Source: Pseudonocardia autotrophica
GTDB taxonomy: Bacteria; Actinomycetota; Actinomycetes; Mycobacteriales; Pseudonocardiaceae
Reading direction: 5' to 3'
NCBI RefSeq assembly: GCF_003945385.1
Contig: NZ_AP018920.1
Coordinates: forward strand, 868,001-932,000
Length of the DNA stretch: 64,000 bases
The notes below the pieces were generated by a model, which had not been told where the DNA came from, did no database searches, and saw only the letters and a list, made by a program, of their open reading frames with translations. Numbering within the stretch: position 1 is the stretch's first letter; each line of letters begins with the position of its first letter. This document shows positions 39,005 to 47,535 of the stretch, in pieces. The position numbers and the translations under genes are program-made.

Positions 39005-40624
39005 TCAGCCGGGCACCGCCGCCCGGTCCGTGTCGAGCTGCTCGGCCTCCGGCGGGTCCTCCGGCGTGCGTTCCGCCGCCCGGGAGCCGTCGGTCCCCGG
39101 CGACGGGAGGGGAGTGGCGGGCTCGACGGACAGGTCCCGCCACAGCGCCACCGCCACGCCGAGCACGATGAGCAGGAAAGGCGCCGAGCTGACGATCACC
39201 ATCTGCTGCAGCGAGTCCAGGCCCCCGGCGACCAGCAGGGCCATCGCCGCTGCACCGGTCACCGATCCCCACAGGGCGAGCACCCAGGCCGGCGGGTTCG
39301 TCGAGCCACCGGTGGTCAGCATGCCGAGCACGAACGTGTTCGCGTCGGCCCCCGAGACGAAGAAGAGGACCACCAGAAGGATCGTCACCACCGACGTGAC
39401 GGCCGGGAGCGGCAGCGACTGCAGCATCGTGAAGAACGCCGAGTTGGCATCCGCCGCGGCAGCCGCGGCGATCCGGGTGGTGCCGGCCAGGTCGGTGTGG
39501 ATCGCGGTCCCGCCGAACGCGGTGAACCAGACCGAGAACACGACGCTCGGGACGAGCAGCACGCCGACGATGAACTCGCGGACGGTCCGGCCGCGGGAGA
39601 TGCGGGCCAGGAACACGCCGACGAAGGCGGCCCAGGACAGCCACCACGCGAGCATGAAGTACGTCCACGACTGCATGAAGGCGATGTCGCCACCGGCCGG
39701 GGTGATCAGGCTGGCGGAGACCAGCTGGCTCAGGTAGCGCCCGACGGACTGCACGTAGAGATCGATCAGGTAGATCGTCGGCCCGACCGCGAGCACGAAG
39801 AGGAACAGCAGCCCACCGAGCCCGATGCTGATCTCGGAGAGGTAGCGGATCCCGCGGGCGACGCCGGTCAGCGCCGACGCGGTGAACAACAGGGTGATCA
39901 CGCCGATGATCACGAACTGCATCCCGGCCGAGTTCGGTGCGCCGAACAGCGCCGAGAACCCGCCGTTGATCTGCATGGCACCCAGCCCGAGCGACGTCGT
40001 GGTGCCGAACAGGGTGGCGATCACCGCGAACACGTCGATCGCAGCGCCGACCGGGCCGTCGGCACGCTTGCCGAGCAACGGGCGGAACAGGGCGCTGACC
40101 AGGCCACGGCGTCCGCGCCGGAACATCGACCAGGCCATCGCCAGGCCGAACACGGCGAAAATGCCCCAGGCGTGCAGCCCCCAGTCGAAGAAGGAGAACT
40201 GCATCGCGGTGACGGCCGCGTCCGCGGTCATCGGATCGGCGAGCCCGTGCGGCGGCGCGGCGAGATGCGAGATCGGCTCGGCGACGCCGTAGGAGATCAG
40301 CCCGATCCCCATCACCGCCGACAGGATCATGGCGTACCAGGTGACGCGGCGGAACGCCGGTCGCTCGTCGTCGCGGCCCAGGCGCAGCCTGCCGAACCTG
40401 CTGCATGCCAGGAACACCAGGAAGACCAGGAAACCGAGCGAGACGAGCAGATAGGCCCATCCGAAGCCGCGGGTGATGCCGTCGAGCGCGGCGGCACCGG
40501 CGCGGGAGAGCGATCCGCCGGCGGCGGCGCCCCAGACCACGATCGCGATGGTGAGCCCGAGTGAGACGTACAGGACGGAACCGGGACGTCGGGTCTCCGA
40601 CGGCTCGGCGCTGGGCGTCGACAT
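39005..40624 (-). CDS. BCCT-family betaine/carnitine/choline-type transporter
   Basis: A 539-residue secondary transporter with about 12 membrane segments. The family signature region reads WTYFMLAWWLSWAAFVGVFL and ISRGRTVREF (about residues 325-354), with the aromatic-rich helix expected for binding quaternary ammonium substrates. GGAGG precedes the ATG by five bases. It is divergent from the GntR-LLM-ALDH operon, and a TGCATGCAA-type motif lies 75 bases upstream, so it probably imports the compound broken down by that operon. The C-terminal tail is short. Confidence 0.9.
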   Translation of the reverse strand: MSTPSAEPSETRRPGSVLYVSLGLTIAIVVWGAAAGGSLSRAGAAALDGITRGFGWAYLLVSLGFLVFLVFLACSRFGRLRLGRDDERPAFRRVTWYAMILSAVMGIGLISYGVAEPISHLAAPPHGLADPMTADAAVTAMQFSFFDWGLHAWGIFAVFGLAMAWSMFRRGRRGLVSALFRPLLGKRADGPVGAAIDVFAVIATLFGTTTSLGLGAMQINGGFSALFGAPNSAGMQFVIIGVITLLFTASALTGVARGIRYLSEISIGLGGLLFLFVLAVGPTIYLIDLYVQSVGRYLSQLVSASLITPAGGDIAFMQSWTYFMLAWWLSWAAFVGVFLARISRGRTVREFIVGVLLVPSVVFSVWFTAFGGTAIHTDLAGTTRIAAAAAADANSAFFTMLQSLPLPAVTSVVTILLVVLFFVSGADANTFVLGMLTTGGSTNPPAWVLALWGSVTGAAAMALLVAGGLDSLQQMVIVSSAPFLLIVLGVAVALWRDLSVEPATPLPSPGTDGSRAAERTPEDPPEAEQLDTDRAAVPG

Positions 40625-40698
40625 TGATGCCTCCGAAGCGGGAGCAGATGAGCGTGCGCTCGCGGAGCGGATGCCCCAGGTGGTGATGCATGGCACTG

Positions 40699-40709
40699 TG
40701 GCATGCAAG
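40699..40709. promoter_or_regulatory. GntR-type operator upstream of the BCCT gene
   Basis: GGCATGCAAGT, matching the TTGCATGCAA core found at the three other control points of this locus. It lies 75 bases before the transporter start. Confidence 0.5.
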
Positions 40710-40808
40710 TGGCCGACGGTCAAGAACGTTGTCACGGTTGGTCGGACGTCAGTGCGCGGCGCGGGACCAGGCATTATGGGAGGTATGTGTGCTCCGGGGT
40801 GCCGTTCG

Positions 40809-40852
40809 TTGACGAGCAGGACACTCGGTTTGTAGGCTGTGATGCATGCAAG
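40809..40852 (+). promoter_or_regulatory. Leaderless promoter and operator of the first gntR
   Basis: TTGACG (40809-40814), 18-base spacer, TAGGCT (40833-40838), then seven bases to the ATG, so transcription should begin at or next to the start codon with no ribosome site. The operator-like TGCATGCAAG (40843-40852) covers the start point. This arrangement gives direct autorepression. Confidence 0.6.
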
Positions 40853-41541
40853 AGCTGACGACCGACCACCGGCAGGGTGCGCAGGAGCGCGTCCTCGGTG
40901 GGGTGCGACGGGACATCATCGAGGGCAGGTACCTGCCCGGGCAGCCGTTGTCCGAGATCGCTCTCGCTGCCGGCTACGAGGTCTCCCGGACCCCGGTCCG
41001 GGAGGCGCTCAAGCAGCTGCAGATCGAGGGCCTGGTCGAGATCCGCCCGCGGGTCGGCACCTTCGTCCGCTCCCCGGACCGTCGAGAGGTGGTCGAACTC
41101 TTCGAGCTGAAGGAGATGCTCGAGGGGGTGGGCGCGCGATTGCTGGCCGCCCGTGGGGCCGTCCGGGAGGTCGACGAGCTGGCCGAGAACCTCGATCGGT
41201 CGGGGGAGGCGGTGGCTCGTGATGACGCCGGGGCCTACGCGCGGCTGGTCCACGAGTTCCACGAGCTGTTGGTGATCGGTGCGGACAACACTCGGCTGGT
41301 TGCGCACTACCGGACGTTGATGAACCAGCTCGCGTATCACCGGCTGGTGTCGGCGTCGTTGACCCGGCCCGGCCGGCTCGGTGCGTCGTTGGCCGAACAT
41401 CGGCGTGTGCTGGAGCTGGTTCGTGAGAAGGACGGGTTCGGTGCCGAGTTCGCCATGCGTGATCACGTCCGCTCCAGCGAGCGGGCGACCCTCGCCGCCG
41501 CCGACCCACTCGGCGGCCACTCATCGACGAAGGAGTCCTGA
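40846..41541 (+). CDS. FCD-type GntR regulator 1
   Basis: A 231-residue FadR-subfamily regulator: winged helix EIALAAGYEVSRTPVREALK (about residues 36-55), then an all-helical FCD effector domain (about 85-220) with HEFHELLVIGADNTRL and the metal-binding His/Asp pattern typical of sensors of organic acids. It is the first gene of the LLM-ALDH operon, ending one base before the next ATG. The second half of the gene is almost identical in DNA to that of the second GntR 6 kb away, suggesting recent gene conversion. Confidence 0.9.
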   Translation: MQELTTDHRQGAQERVLGGVRRDIIEGRYLPGQPLSEIALAAGYEVSRTPVREALKQLQIEGLVEIRPRVGTFVRSPDRREVVELFELKEMLEGVGARLLAARGAVREVDELAENLDRSGEAVARDDAGAYARLVHEFHELLVIGADNTRLVAHYRTLMNQLAYHRLVSASLTRPGRLGASLAEHRRVLELVREKDGFGAEFAMRDHVRSSERATLAAADPLGGHSSTKES

Positions 41542-41542
41542 G

Positions 41543-42676
41543 ATGCGTTTCTCCATCTTCCACAACGTCGGCGCACCCGGCCGGCTCGACGACGTCGCGG
41601 GCGTCCTCGACGAGATCCGGGAGGTCGCGACCTACGCGGACACAGCCGGCTACCACTCCATCTGGTACACCGAGCACCACTTCGGGCACGAGGGCTACGA
41701 GCTCATCCCGAACCCGGTCCAGATGGGCACCGACATCGCCGCCCGGACCTCGCGGATCCGGATCGGCCAGGCCGCCAACATCGTCACCTTCTGGAACCCG
41801 GTCCGCCTGGCGGAGGACGTGGCGATGCTCGACCAGCTCTCCGGCGGCCGGGTCGAGGTGGCCGTCGGGCGCGGCCTCTACGGGCGGGAGGCGATGAACC
41901 TCAACCCGGTCGCCGACCCGCGCGACCAGGAACAGAACCGTGCCCTGTTCGAGGAGTCGGTGGAGATCCTGCGCAAGGCGTGGAGCGGGGAGTTCTTCTC
42001 GCACAGCGGCCGGTTCTTCACCTACCCGCAGCCCGGCATCGAGTGGAGCCACCCGCTGTCGCCGCCGTCGCCGGAGTTCCTGGGCGAGGACGGGACGCTC
42101 AACGCGCTGAAGGTCGTCCCGCAGTCGTTCCAGCGTCCGCACCCGCCGTTGCACCAGGTCATCGACACCCCGCGCTCGATCCAGGGGGCCGCCCGGGCCG
42201 GGATGAACGGCATCTTCTGGATGCCGCCGATCTCCGAGCTCAAGGGACGGTTCGAGCTGTACCGCGACACCCTGGCCGAGGCGACCGGGGCCGAGCAGGC
42301 GCTCGGGTCCGGCCTGTCGCTGGTCCGCGACGTCTACGTCGCCGACACCATGGAGCAGGCGCGGGCCGACTTCGAGGAGGCACTGCTCACCTCCTACCGC
42401 TGGATCTGTCACTGGCGCGGGCTGAACAACCTGCGCGAGGTCGGCGAGGACATCACCGGCCGCGAACTCGACTACGACTTCCTCGCCGAGCGGAACCTGC
42501 TCGTCGGCACCCCCGACCACGTCGCGGAGAAGGTGCACGAGTTGCAGGAGGAGCTGAACCTGCAGGACCTGCTGCTGTGGACCACCCATCCCGGCCTGAC
42601 ACACGGGAAGGCCATGCGCAGCTTCGAGCTGTTCGCCGAGAAGGTCATGCCCCAGTTCGCCGGCGGCGCCGCGTGA
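41543..42676 (+). CDS. LLM-class flavin-dependent monooxygenase
   Basis: A 377-residue luciferase-like TIM-barrel protein. MRFSIFHNVGAPG at the start, IWYTEHHFGHEGY (about residues 40-52), IRIGQAANIVTFWNPVRLAE and LDQLSGGRVEVAVGRGLYGR are typical of bacterial luciferase-type monooxygenases that use reduced FMN from a separate reductase. In this operon it is the likely first oxidative step (N- or C-hydroxylation or dealkylation giving an aldehyde). AAGGAGTCC precedes the start. No flavin reductase gene is nearby. Confidence 0.9.
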   Translation: MRFSIFHNVGAPGRLDDVAGVLDEIREVATYADTAGYHSIWYTEHHFGHEGYELIPNPVQMGTDIAARTSRIRIGQAANIVTFWNPVRLAEDVAMLDQLSGGRVEVAVGRGLYGREAMNLNPVADPRDQEQNRALFEESVEILRKAWSGEFFSHSGRFFTYPQPGIEWSHPLSPPSPEFLGEDGTLNALKVVPQSFQRPHPPLHQVIDTPRSIQGAARAGMNGIFWMPPISELKGRFELYRDTLAEATGAEQALGSGLSLVRDVYVADTMEQARADFEEALLTSYRWICHWRGLNNLREVGEDITGRELDYDFLAERNLLVGTPDHVAEKVHELQEELNLQDLLLWTTHPGLTHGKAMRSFELFAEKVMPQFAGGAA

Positions 42677-43311
42677 CCGGCCCGATCCGCCGCATCGTCA
42701 CCGTCGTCGAGGAGAGCCTGCGCGAGCTCGGCGAGCCCGTCCGCGTCCCGGTCCGGCGGGTGGCGGCGGTCGCCGTGATCGCCAACCCGTGGCTGGGCCG
42801 TGGAATCCAGGACGACCTGTCGCCCGAGGTCGTGGATCTCGCCCCGCGGATCGCGCACGCCCTCTCCGACCGGCTGCTCGCCGTGCTCGGCGGCCCAGAC
42901 AGGGTGGAAGCCTTCGGCAAGGCCGCGATCGTCGGCCTCGACGGGGAGATCGAGCACGCCGGAGCGCTGATCCACACCCCGTACTTCGGCGACGTGCTGC
43001 GCCACCGCACCGATGGCGAGTCGATCATCGTGTTCTCCGACCAGCGCGCCGCAGCCGGAGCACCGCTGACCGTCCCGCTGTGGCACAAGGACCACGCGCC
43101 GACCCGTTCGCACTACCAGACCATCACCGTCCGGGTGCCGGACGGCCCGGGCCCCGACGAGATCGCGGTGGTCGCCGCCGCGTCCGACGGCCCGCGCCCG
43201 AACGCCCGGATCGGGGACCGGCGCACCGACGCCGCGCCGGCCCGAACCGTCCTGGACGGCCCGACCGGCCGCTCCGCCGTCACCGAGAACCCGATGGAGT
43301 CCGTCTCATGA
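42673..43311 (+). CDS. PF06684 'amino acid synthesis' family protein, paralogue 1
   Basis: A 212-residue protein of the AA_synth family (formerly DUF1185). Conserved blocks: VAVIANPWLGRGIQDDLSPE, then EAFGKAAIVGLDGEIEHAGA and LIHTPYFGDVLR, and a SHYQTITVRVPDGPGPDEI end. About 25 residues at the C terminus are extra and probably disordered. The biochemical activity is not established, despite the family name. GTGA overlap with the LLM gene and ATGA with the next paralogue show tight coupling; the pair may form a hetero-oligomer. Confidence 0.8.
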   Translation: MTGPIRRIVTVVEESLRELGEPVRVPVRRVAAVAVIANPWLGRGIQDDLSPEVVDLAPRIAHALSDRLLAVLGGPDRVEAFGKAAIVGLDGEIEHAGALIHTPYFGDVLRHRTDGESIIVFSDQRAAAGAPLTVPLWHKDHAPTRSHYQTITVRVPDGPGPDEIAVVAAASDGPRPNARIGDRRTDAAPARTVLDGPTGRSAVTENPMESVS

Positions 43312-43865
43312 GTGTCACGATCCGCGCCATCCACACCGTCGTCGACGAGATCCACACCGAGGGCGGACGGCCGGTCGAGCCGCCGGCGCGGGTCGCCGTC
43401 GTGCTGGCCGTCGTCGAGAACCCGTGGGCCGGCCGCGGCTGGGTGCAGGACCTCGGCCCGACCATCGACGAGGTCGCGCCCGAGCTCGGCAAGCTCCTGT
43501 CCGACCGGGTCGTCACCGCCCTCGGTGCCCCGGTGGAAGCGTTCGGCAAGGCCGCGATCGTCGGCCTCGACGGGGAGATCGAGCACGGCTCCGGTCTGAT
43601 CCACACCCTGAAGTTCGGCAACCACTTCCGGGACGCCGCGCAGGCCACGACGCTGCTGCCGGCCGTCGAGAAGCGGGCCCCGGCCGGGACCGTGTTCGAC
43701 ATCCCGCTCAAGCACGTCACCGACGCGACGATCCGCTCGCACCACCAGACCGTCGAGGCGCGGGTCCCGGACGGCCCGCGCAGCGACGAGATCGTGATCG
43801 GACTCGCCGCCGCCGCACAGGGCCGCCCGCAGGCCCGCCTCGCCCCGCTGGCGAGCGAGAAGTGA
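43308..43865 (+). CDS. PF06684 'amino acid synthesis' family protein, paralogue 2
   Basis: A 185-residue homologue of the preceding protein, sharing VENPWAGRGWVQDL, EAFGKAAIVGLDGEIEHGSG, LIHTLKFGNHFRDA and HHQTVEARVPDGPRSDEIVI but lacking its C-terminal extension. Two adjacent, coupled copies suggest distinct subunits rather than redundancy. The catabolic setting (monooxygenase, hydrolase, dehydrogenase) argues for a role in breakdown of a nitrogen-containing compound, not biosynthesis. This is inference. Confidence 0.8.
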   Translation: MSVTIRAIHTVVDEIHTEGGRPVEPPARVAVVLAVVENPWAGRGWVQDLGPTIDEVAPELGKLLSDRVVTALGAPVEAFGKAAIVGLDGEIEHGSGLIHTLKFGNHFRDAAQATTLLPAVEKRAPAGTVFDIPLKHVTDATIRSHHQTVEARVPDGPRSDEIVIGLAAAAQGRPQARLAPLASEK

Positions 43866-44629
43866 GCAAGCCGGCCGACGTGATCCTGCTGCACGGTGTG
43901 GGGCTCGACCACACGATGTGGGACCGCGTCGCGCCGGAGCTGGCCACCGACGGACGCGCCGTGCACACCCCTGACCTGCTCGGGCACGGTGCCGCCCCGG
44001 ACGCCCCGCCCGGGACGACCCTCGCCGATCTCGCCGCTCCGGTCGCCGAGCTGCTCGCGGCGGCGCCGCGTCCGGTGCTCCTCGCCGGGTTCTCGCTCGG
44101 GGCGCTCGTCGCCACCCGGGTCGCGCTGGACCATCCGGCGCGGATCGCCGCGCTGACCCTGGTCAGCGGCGTCGCCGGACGCACGCTCGCCGAGCGGGAG
44201 GCGGTGGTGGACCGGCTGCGGTCCGCCCGTGCGGACCTGGACGCGACGTTCGACGCGGCGGTCCGACGGTGGTTCTCACCGGAGTGGTCCGCGGCGGAGC
44301 CCGATCTTGCGGTACGGGTGCGGGCGACGCTGGCGACCAACCGGCCCGGCTCCTATCTGGCCTGCTACGACGTGTTCGCGCGTGCCGACGCCGAGCTGTG
44401 GGCGGAACTGCCCCGGCTCGTCCCACCGGTCACCGCGATCACCGGCGCCGACGATCCCGGCTCGACCCCGGCGATGTCCGAGGCACTCGCGGCCCGCGTT
44501 CCCGACGGCCACGCGGTGATCGTTCCCGGTGCCCGGCACCTCCTGCCGCTGGAACGTCCGGATGCCGTCGTCGCCGCAGTCCGGCACCGCTCAACGACCG
44601 ACCCGTCCACAGGAGCACTGGTCCCATGA
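43862..44629 (+). CDS. Alpha/beta hydrolase
   Basis: A 255-residue alpha/beta hydrolase. Oxyanion region ILLHGVGLDHTMW (about residues 8-20), nucleophile Ser in LAGFSLGALVA (about 79), acid in ITGADDPGSTP (about 200) and His in VPGARHLLPLE (about 228) form the usual triad. It is coupled by GTGA/ATGA overlaps to both neighbours. It probably hydrolyses an ester, lactone or C-C bond in an intermediate between the LLM monooxygenase and the aldehyde dehydrogenase. Confidence 0.88.
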   Translation: MSKPADVILLHGVGLDHTMWDRVAPELATDGRAVHTPDLLGHGAAPDAPPGTTLADLAAPVAELLAAAPRPVLLAGFSLGALVATRVALDHPARIAALTLVSGVAGRTLAEREAVVDRLRSARADLDATFDAAVRRWFSPEWSAAEPDLAVRVRATLATNRPGSYLACYDVFARADAELWAELPRLVPPVTAITGADDPGSTPAMSEALAARVPDGHAVIVPGARHLLPLERPDAVVAAVRHRSTTDPSTGALVP

Positions 44630-46146
44630 CCGCTATGTCCACCGTCCCCGCCGCCACTCCGGCGACGTTGCCGCGACACGACCATCTGATCGGTGGCGAG
44701 CACGTCCCGCCGGCCGGCGGGGAGTACCTGAGCAGCGACAACCCCACCACCGGGCAGCCCTGGTACGAAGCCGCCCGGGGCACGGCGGCCGATGTCGAAC
44801 GCGCCGTGGACGCCGCGACCCGGGCCTTCGAGTCGCCCGCCTGGCGCCGGATGTCGCAGACCCGCCGGGGCGCCCTGCTGCGCCGGATGGGGGAGCTGGT
44901 CGGCGAGCACGCCGACGAGCTGGCGCGCGTCGAGAGCACCGACAACGGCAAGCTGCTGCGTGAGATGACGGCGCAGCTCGCAGGCCTTCCCGAGTACTTC
45001 TTCTACTACGCCGGCCTCGCGGACAAGATCCACGGCGAGACGATTCCGGCGAGCAGCGTCGACGTCCTCAACTACACCCGCCGGGAACCGGTCGGTGTGG
45101 TCGGCGCCATCACCCCGTGGAACTCCCCGCTCACGCTGACGGTCGCGAAGCTGGCACCACTGCTGGCCTGCGGGAACACCGCCGTCGTGAAACCGTCGGA
45201 GTACACCAGCGCCTCGATGCTCGCGCTCGCGCCGCTGTTCGCCGAGGCCGGCTTCCCGGACGGCGTCGTCAACGTCGTCACCGGCCTGGGCGGTGAGGCG
45301 GGTGCCCCGCTGGTCGACCACCCGGGCGTCGCGAAACTGTCCTTCACCGGCAGCACCGCCACCGGCGCCCGGATCGCCGAGCACGCCGGCCGCCGGCTGG
45401 TCCGGGCCGGTCTCGAGCTGGGCGGCAAGTCACCCCAGCTGGTGTTCTCCGACGCCGACGTGGCGAGCGCGGCGAACGGCGTGATCGCCGGGATCTTCGC
45501 CGCTGCCGGCCAGACCTGCATCGCCGGCAGCCGGGTGCTGGTGCACCGCTCGGTCTACGACGAGCTCGTCGAGCGGGTCGTGGACAGGGCCCGCACGATC
45601 CGGATCGGCGACCCGCTCGATCCCGCCACCGAGCTCGGCCCGCTGGCGATGCCGGCCCAGCTCGCCAAGGTCGAGGAGTACGTGGCCGCCGGGCGTTCCG
45701 ACGGCGGGACGGTCGCGTTCGGCGGCGGCCGGCCGGACACCGGACTCGGTGGCTGGTTCCACGAACCCACCGTGTTCACCGGGCTCGGGAACGACAGCCG
45801 GATGTGCCGCGAGGAGATCTTCGGGCCGGTCGTCGCGATCATGCCGTTCGACGACGACGCGGAGGCGCTGCGCATCGCCAACGACTCCAGCTACGGCCTC
45901 GCGGCCGGGATCTGGACCCGTGACCTGGCCCGCGCGCACCGGGCCGCCGCCGCCCTCGACGCCGGGACGGTGTGGGTGAACATGTACCGCGCGATGTCAC
46001 CGATGTCGCCGCGATCGGGCTTCAAGACCTCCGGCATGGGAGTCGAGCACGGCACCGAGGTCGTTCGCGAGTACACGCGCCTGAAGAGCGTGTGGATCAA
46101 CACCAGCGACGAGCCCGCGGGCGACCCGTTCGTCCTGCGGTCCTAG
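44626..46146 (+). CDS. Aldehyde dehydrogenase, NAD(P)-dependent
   Basis: A 506-residue ALDH. Catalytic Cys in AAGQTCIAGSR (about residue 303), general base Glu in GLELGGKSPQLV (about 269), nucleotide-binding LSFTGSTATG and the Asn in ITPWNSPL are all present, so it should be active. It is the last gene of the operon and probably oxidises the aldehyde released by the LLM or hydrolase step to an acid that enters central metabolism. Closest in style to catabolic, betaine/semialdehyde-type enzymes. A second ATG (residue 4) is an alternative start. Confidence 0.92.
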   Translation: MTAMSTVPAATPATLPRHDHLIGGEHVPPAGGEYLSSDNPTTGQPWYEAARGTAADVERAVDAATRAFESPAWRRMSQTRRGALLRRMGELVGEHADELARVESTDNGKLLREMTAQLAGLPEYFFYYAGLADKIHGETIPASSVDVLNYTRREPVGVVGAITPWNSPLTLTVAKLAPLLACGNTAVVKPSEYTSASMLALAPLFAEAGFPDGVVNVVTGLGGEAGAPLVDHPGVAKLSFTGSTATGARIAEHAGRRLVRAGLELGGKSPQLVFSDADVASAANGVIAGIFAAAGQTCIAGSRVLVHRSVYDELVERVVDRARTIRIGDPLDPATELGPLAMPAQLAKVEEYVAAGRSDGGTVAFGGGRPDTGLGGWFHEPTVFTGLGNDSRMCREEIFGPVVAIMPFDDDAEALRIANDSSYGLAAGIWTRDLARAHRAAAALDAGTVWVNMYRAMSPMSPRSGFKTSGMGVEHGTEVVREYTRLKSVWINTSDEPAGDPFVLRS

Positions 46147-46272
46147 TCGTACCCGGCCATCGCATCGGCGGCGGGCGGCCGGGCGGCGGGAGCCCGCGCC
46201 CGGTGTCGCCGTCGCGCCGGGCGGGACCGAGATGCCGCACGACGACGTGCTGCCACCTGCCGGGGCGGCCGG

Positions 46273-46644
46273 CTATCCGAGGAGGTGGCTCTCGCCGGGG
46301 CCGGTCACCGACAGGTGCGTCATCCCCTCGGCGGCATCGGCGAGGTGCCGGTGCCGGCGCCCCCGGTCCACGACGACGGTGTCGCCGGCGGTGAGCGGGA
46401 CGGTGTCGCCGTCGTCGTAGTCGACCAGGCCCGCCCCGGCCGTCAGGACGAGGACCTGGTCGGTGTCGTGGCTGTGCCAGACCGTGCCCGCGCCGGGGTC
46501 GAACGTCGTCGCCAGCACGGTCAGGTCGCCGGCCCGCCCGCCGGGCCGGGCGAACCGGGCGCGGACCCGGCCGACGAACATCGGCTGGTCGCTGCAGTCG
46601 ATCTCCGGGACGTCCGGAGTGGCGGGGAAGCGGGGTACGGCCAC
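46273..46644 (-). CDS. Cupin-domain protein
   Basis: A 123-residue single-domain cupin. Motif 1 is GTVWHSHDTDQVLVLTAGAG (about residues 52-71) and motif 2 is PLTAGDTVVVDRGRRHRH (about 80-97), which supply metal-binding histidines. Small cupins of this type act as isomerases, dioxygenases or binding proteins. The GTG has GGAGGG five bases upstream; an upstream ATG at 46674 lies within the TTGCATGCAA operator and is less likely. It shares its control region with the second GntR, so it is probably part of the same catabolic regulon. Confidence 0.8.
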   Translation of the reverse strand: MAVPRFPATPDVPEIDCSDQPMFVGRVRARFARPGGRAGDLTVLATTFDPGAGTVWHSHDTDQVLVLTAGAGLVDYDDGDTVPLTAGDTVVVDRGRRHRHLADAAEGMTHLSVTGPGESHLLG

Positions 46645-46668
46645 GGGGACCCTCCGATCGTAGTGTTC

Positions 46669-46678
46669 TTGCATGCAA
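46669..46678. promoter_or_regulatory. GntR-type operator TTGCATGCAA
   Basis: Perfect 10-base palindrome 25 bases upstream of the cupin start, the best copy of the motif shared by four control regions of this locus (40699, 40843, 46669, 46778). Confidence 0.6.
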
Positions 46679-46764
46679 TTACGCCGGTCGTCGTGCGTGT
46701 AGGAAGCCTGACGACGACGTGTTTCCCGAACCTCGCCGCGTGCGGCTGTGGCTCCGGCGGTTCG

Positions 46765-46801
46765 TTGTGCCGATTCTGACATGCAAGATAGGTTGGTCGT
46801 C
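46765..46801 (+). promoter_or_regulatory. Leaderless promoter and operator of the second gntR
   Basis: TTGTGC (46765-46770), 18-base spacer, TAGGTT (46789-46794), seven bases, then ATG: the same geometry as the first gntR. The operator-like TGACATGCAAG (46778-46788) fills the end of the spacer. Confidence 0.55.
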
Positions 46802-47527
46802 ATGACATCGGTCCCGGGGCAGGGCGCAGCGGCCACGACCGGCGGCGCCCGCGGCGCCCAGGCCCGGGTGCTGGACGGTCTGCGCGCGGCCATCGTCGAC
46901 GGCGCGCACGGCCCGGGACAGTCGCTGTCGGAGGTGGCCCTCGCCACCGAGTACGAGGTCTCCCGCACCCCGGTCCGCGAGGCCCTCAAACAGCTGCAGA
47001 TCGAGGGCCTCGTCGAGATCCGGCCGCGGGTCGGCACGTTCGTGCGGGTGCCGACCCGGCGTGAGCTCGTCGAGCTGTTCGAGCTCAAGGAGATGCTGGA
47101 GGGGATGGGCGCGCGGTTGCTGGCCGGGCGTGGGGACATCCCCGTTCTCGACGAGCTCGCGGAGAACCTGGAGCGGTCGGGGGAGGCGGTGGCTCGTGAT
47201 GATGCCGGGGCGTATGCGCGGCTGGTGCACGAGTTCCACGAGCTGTTGGTGATCGGTGCGGACAATTCTCGGCTGGTTGCGCATTACCGGACGTTGATGA
47301 ACCAGCTCGCGTATCACCGGCTGGTGTCGGCGTCGTTGACCCGGCCCGGCCGGCTCGGTGCGTCGTTGGCCGAACATCGGCGTGTGCTGGAGCTGGTTCG
47401 TGAGAAGGACGGGTTCGGTGCCGAGTTCGCCATGCGTGATCACGTCCGCTCCAGCGAGCGGGCCGCGATGTCGGTCGAGGACCCGCTCGGGACGAACGCG
47501 CCCGACGGCCCGCCGGAGCTCGGCTGA
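46802..47527 (+). CDS. FCD-type GntR regulator 2
   Basis: A 241-residue FadR-subfamily regulator: EVALATEYEVSRTPVREALK winged helix (about residues 45-64) and FCD domain. The protein is close to regulator 1 from the recognition helix on (KQLQIEGLVEIRPRVGTFVR shared) and essentially identical across the effector domain, while the N-terminal 30 residues differ. The DNA of the last third is identical over about 178 bases. The two proteins should therefore sense the same ligand and bind similar sites. The start was chosen by the leaderless promoter; ATG 46781 would overlap the operator. Confidence 0.88.
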   Translation: MTSVPGQGAAATTGGARGAQARVLDGLRAAIVDGAHGPGQSLSEVALATEYEVSRTPVREALKQLQIEGLVEIRPRVGTFVRVPTRRELVELFELKEMLEGMGARLLAGRGDIPVLDELAENLERSGEAVARDDAGAYARLVHEFHELLVIGADNSRLVAHYRTLMNQLAYHRLVSASLTRPGRLGASLAEHRRVLELVREKDGFGAEFAMRDHVRSSERAAMSVEDPLGTNAPDGPPELG

Positions 47528-47535
47528 CCGTCCCC

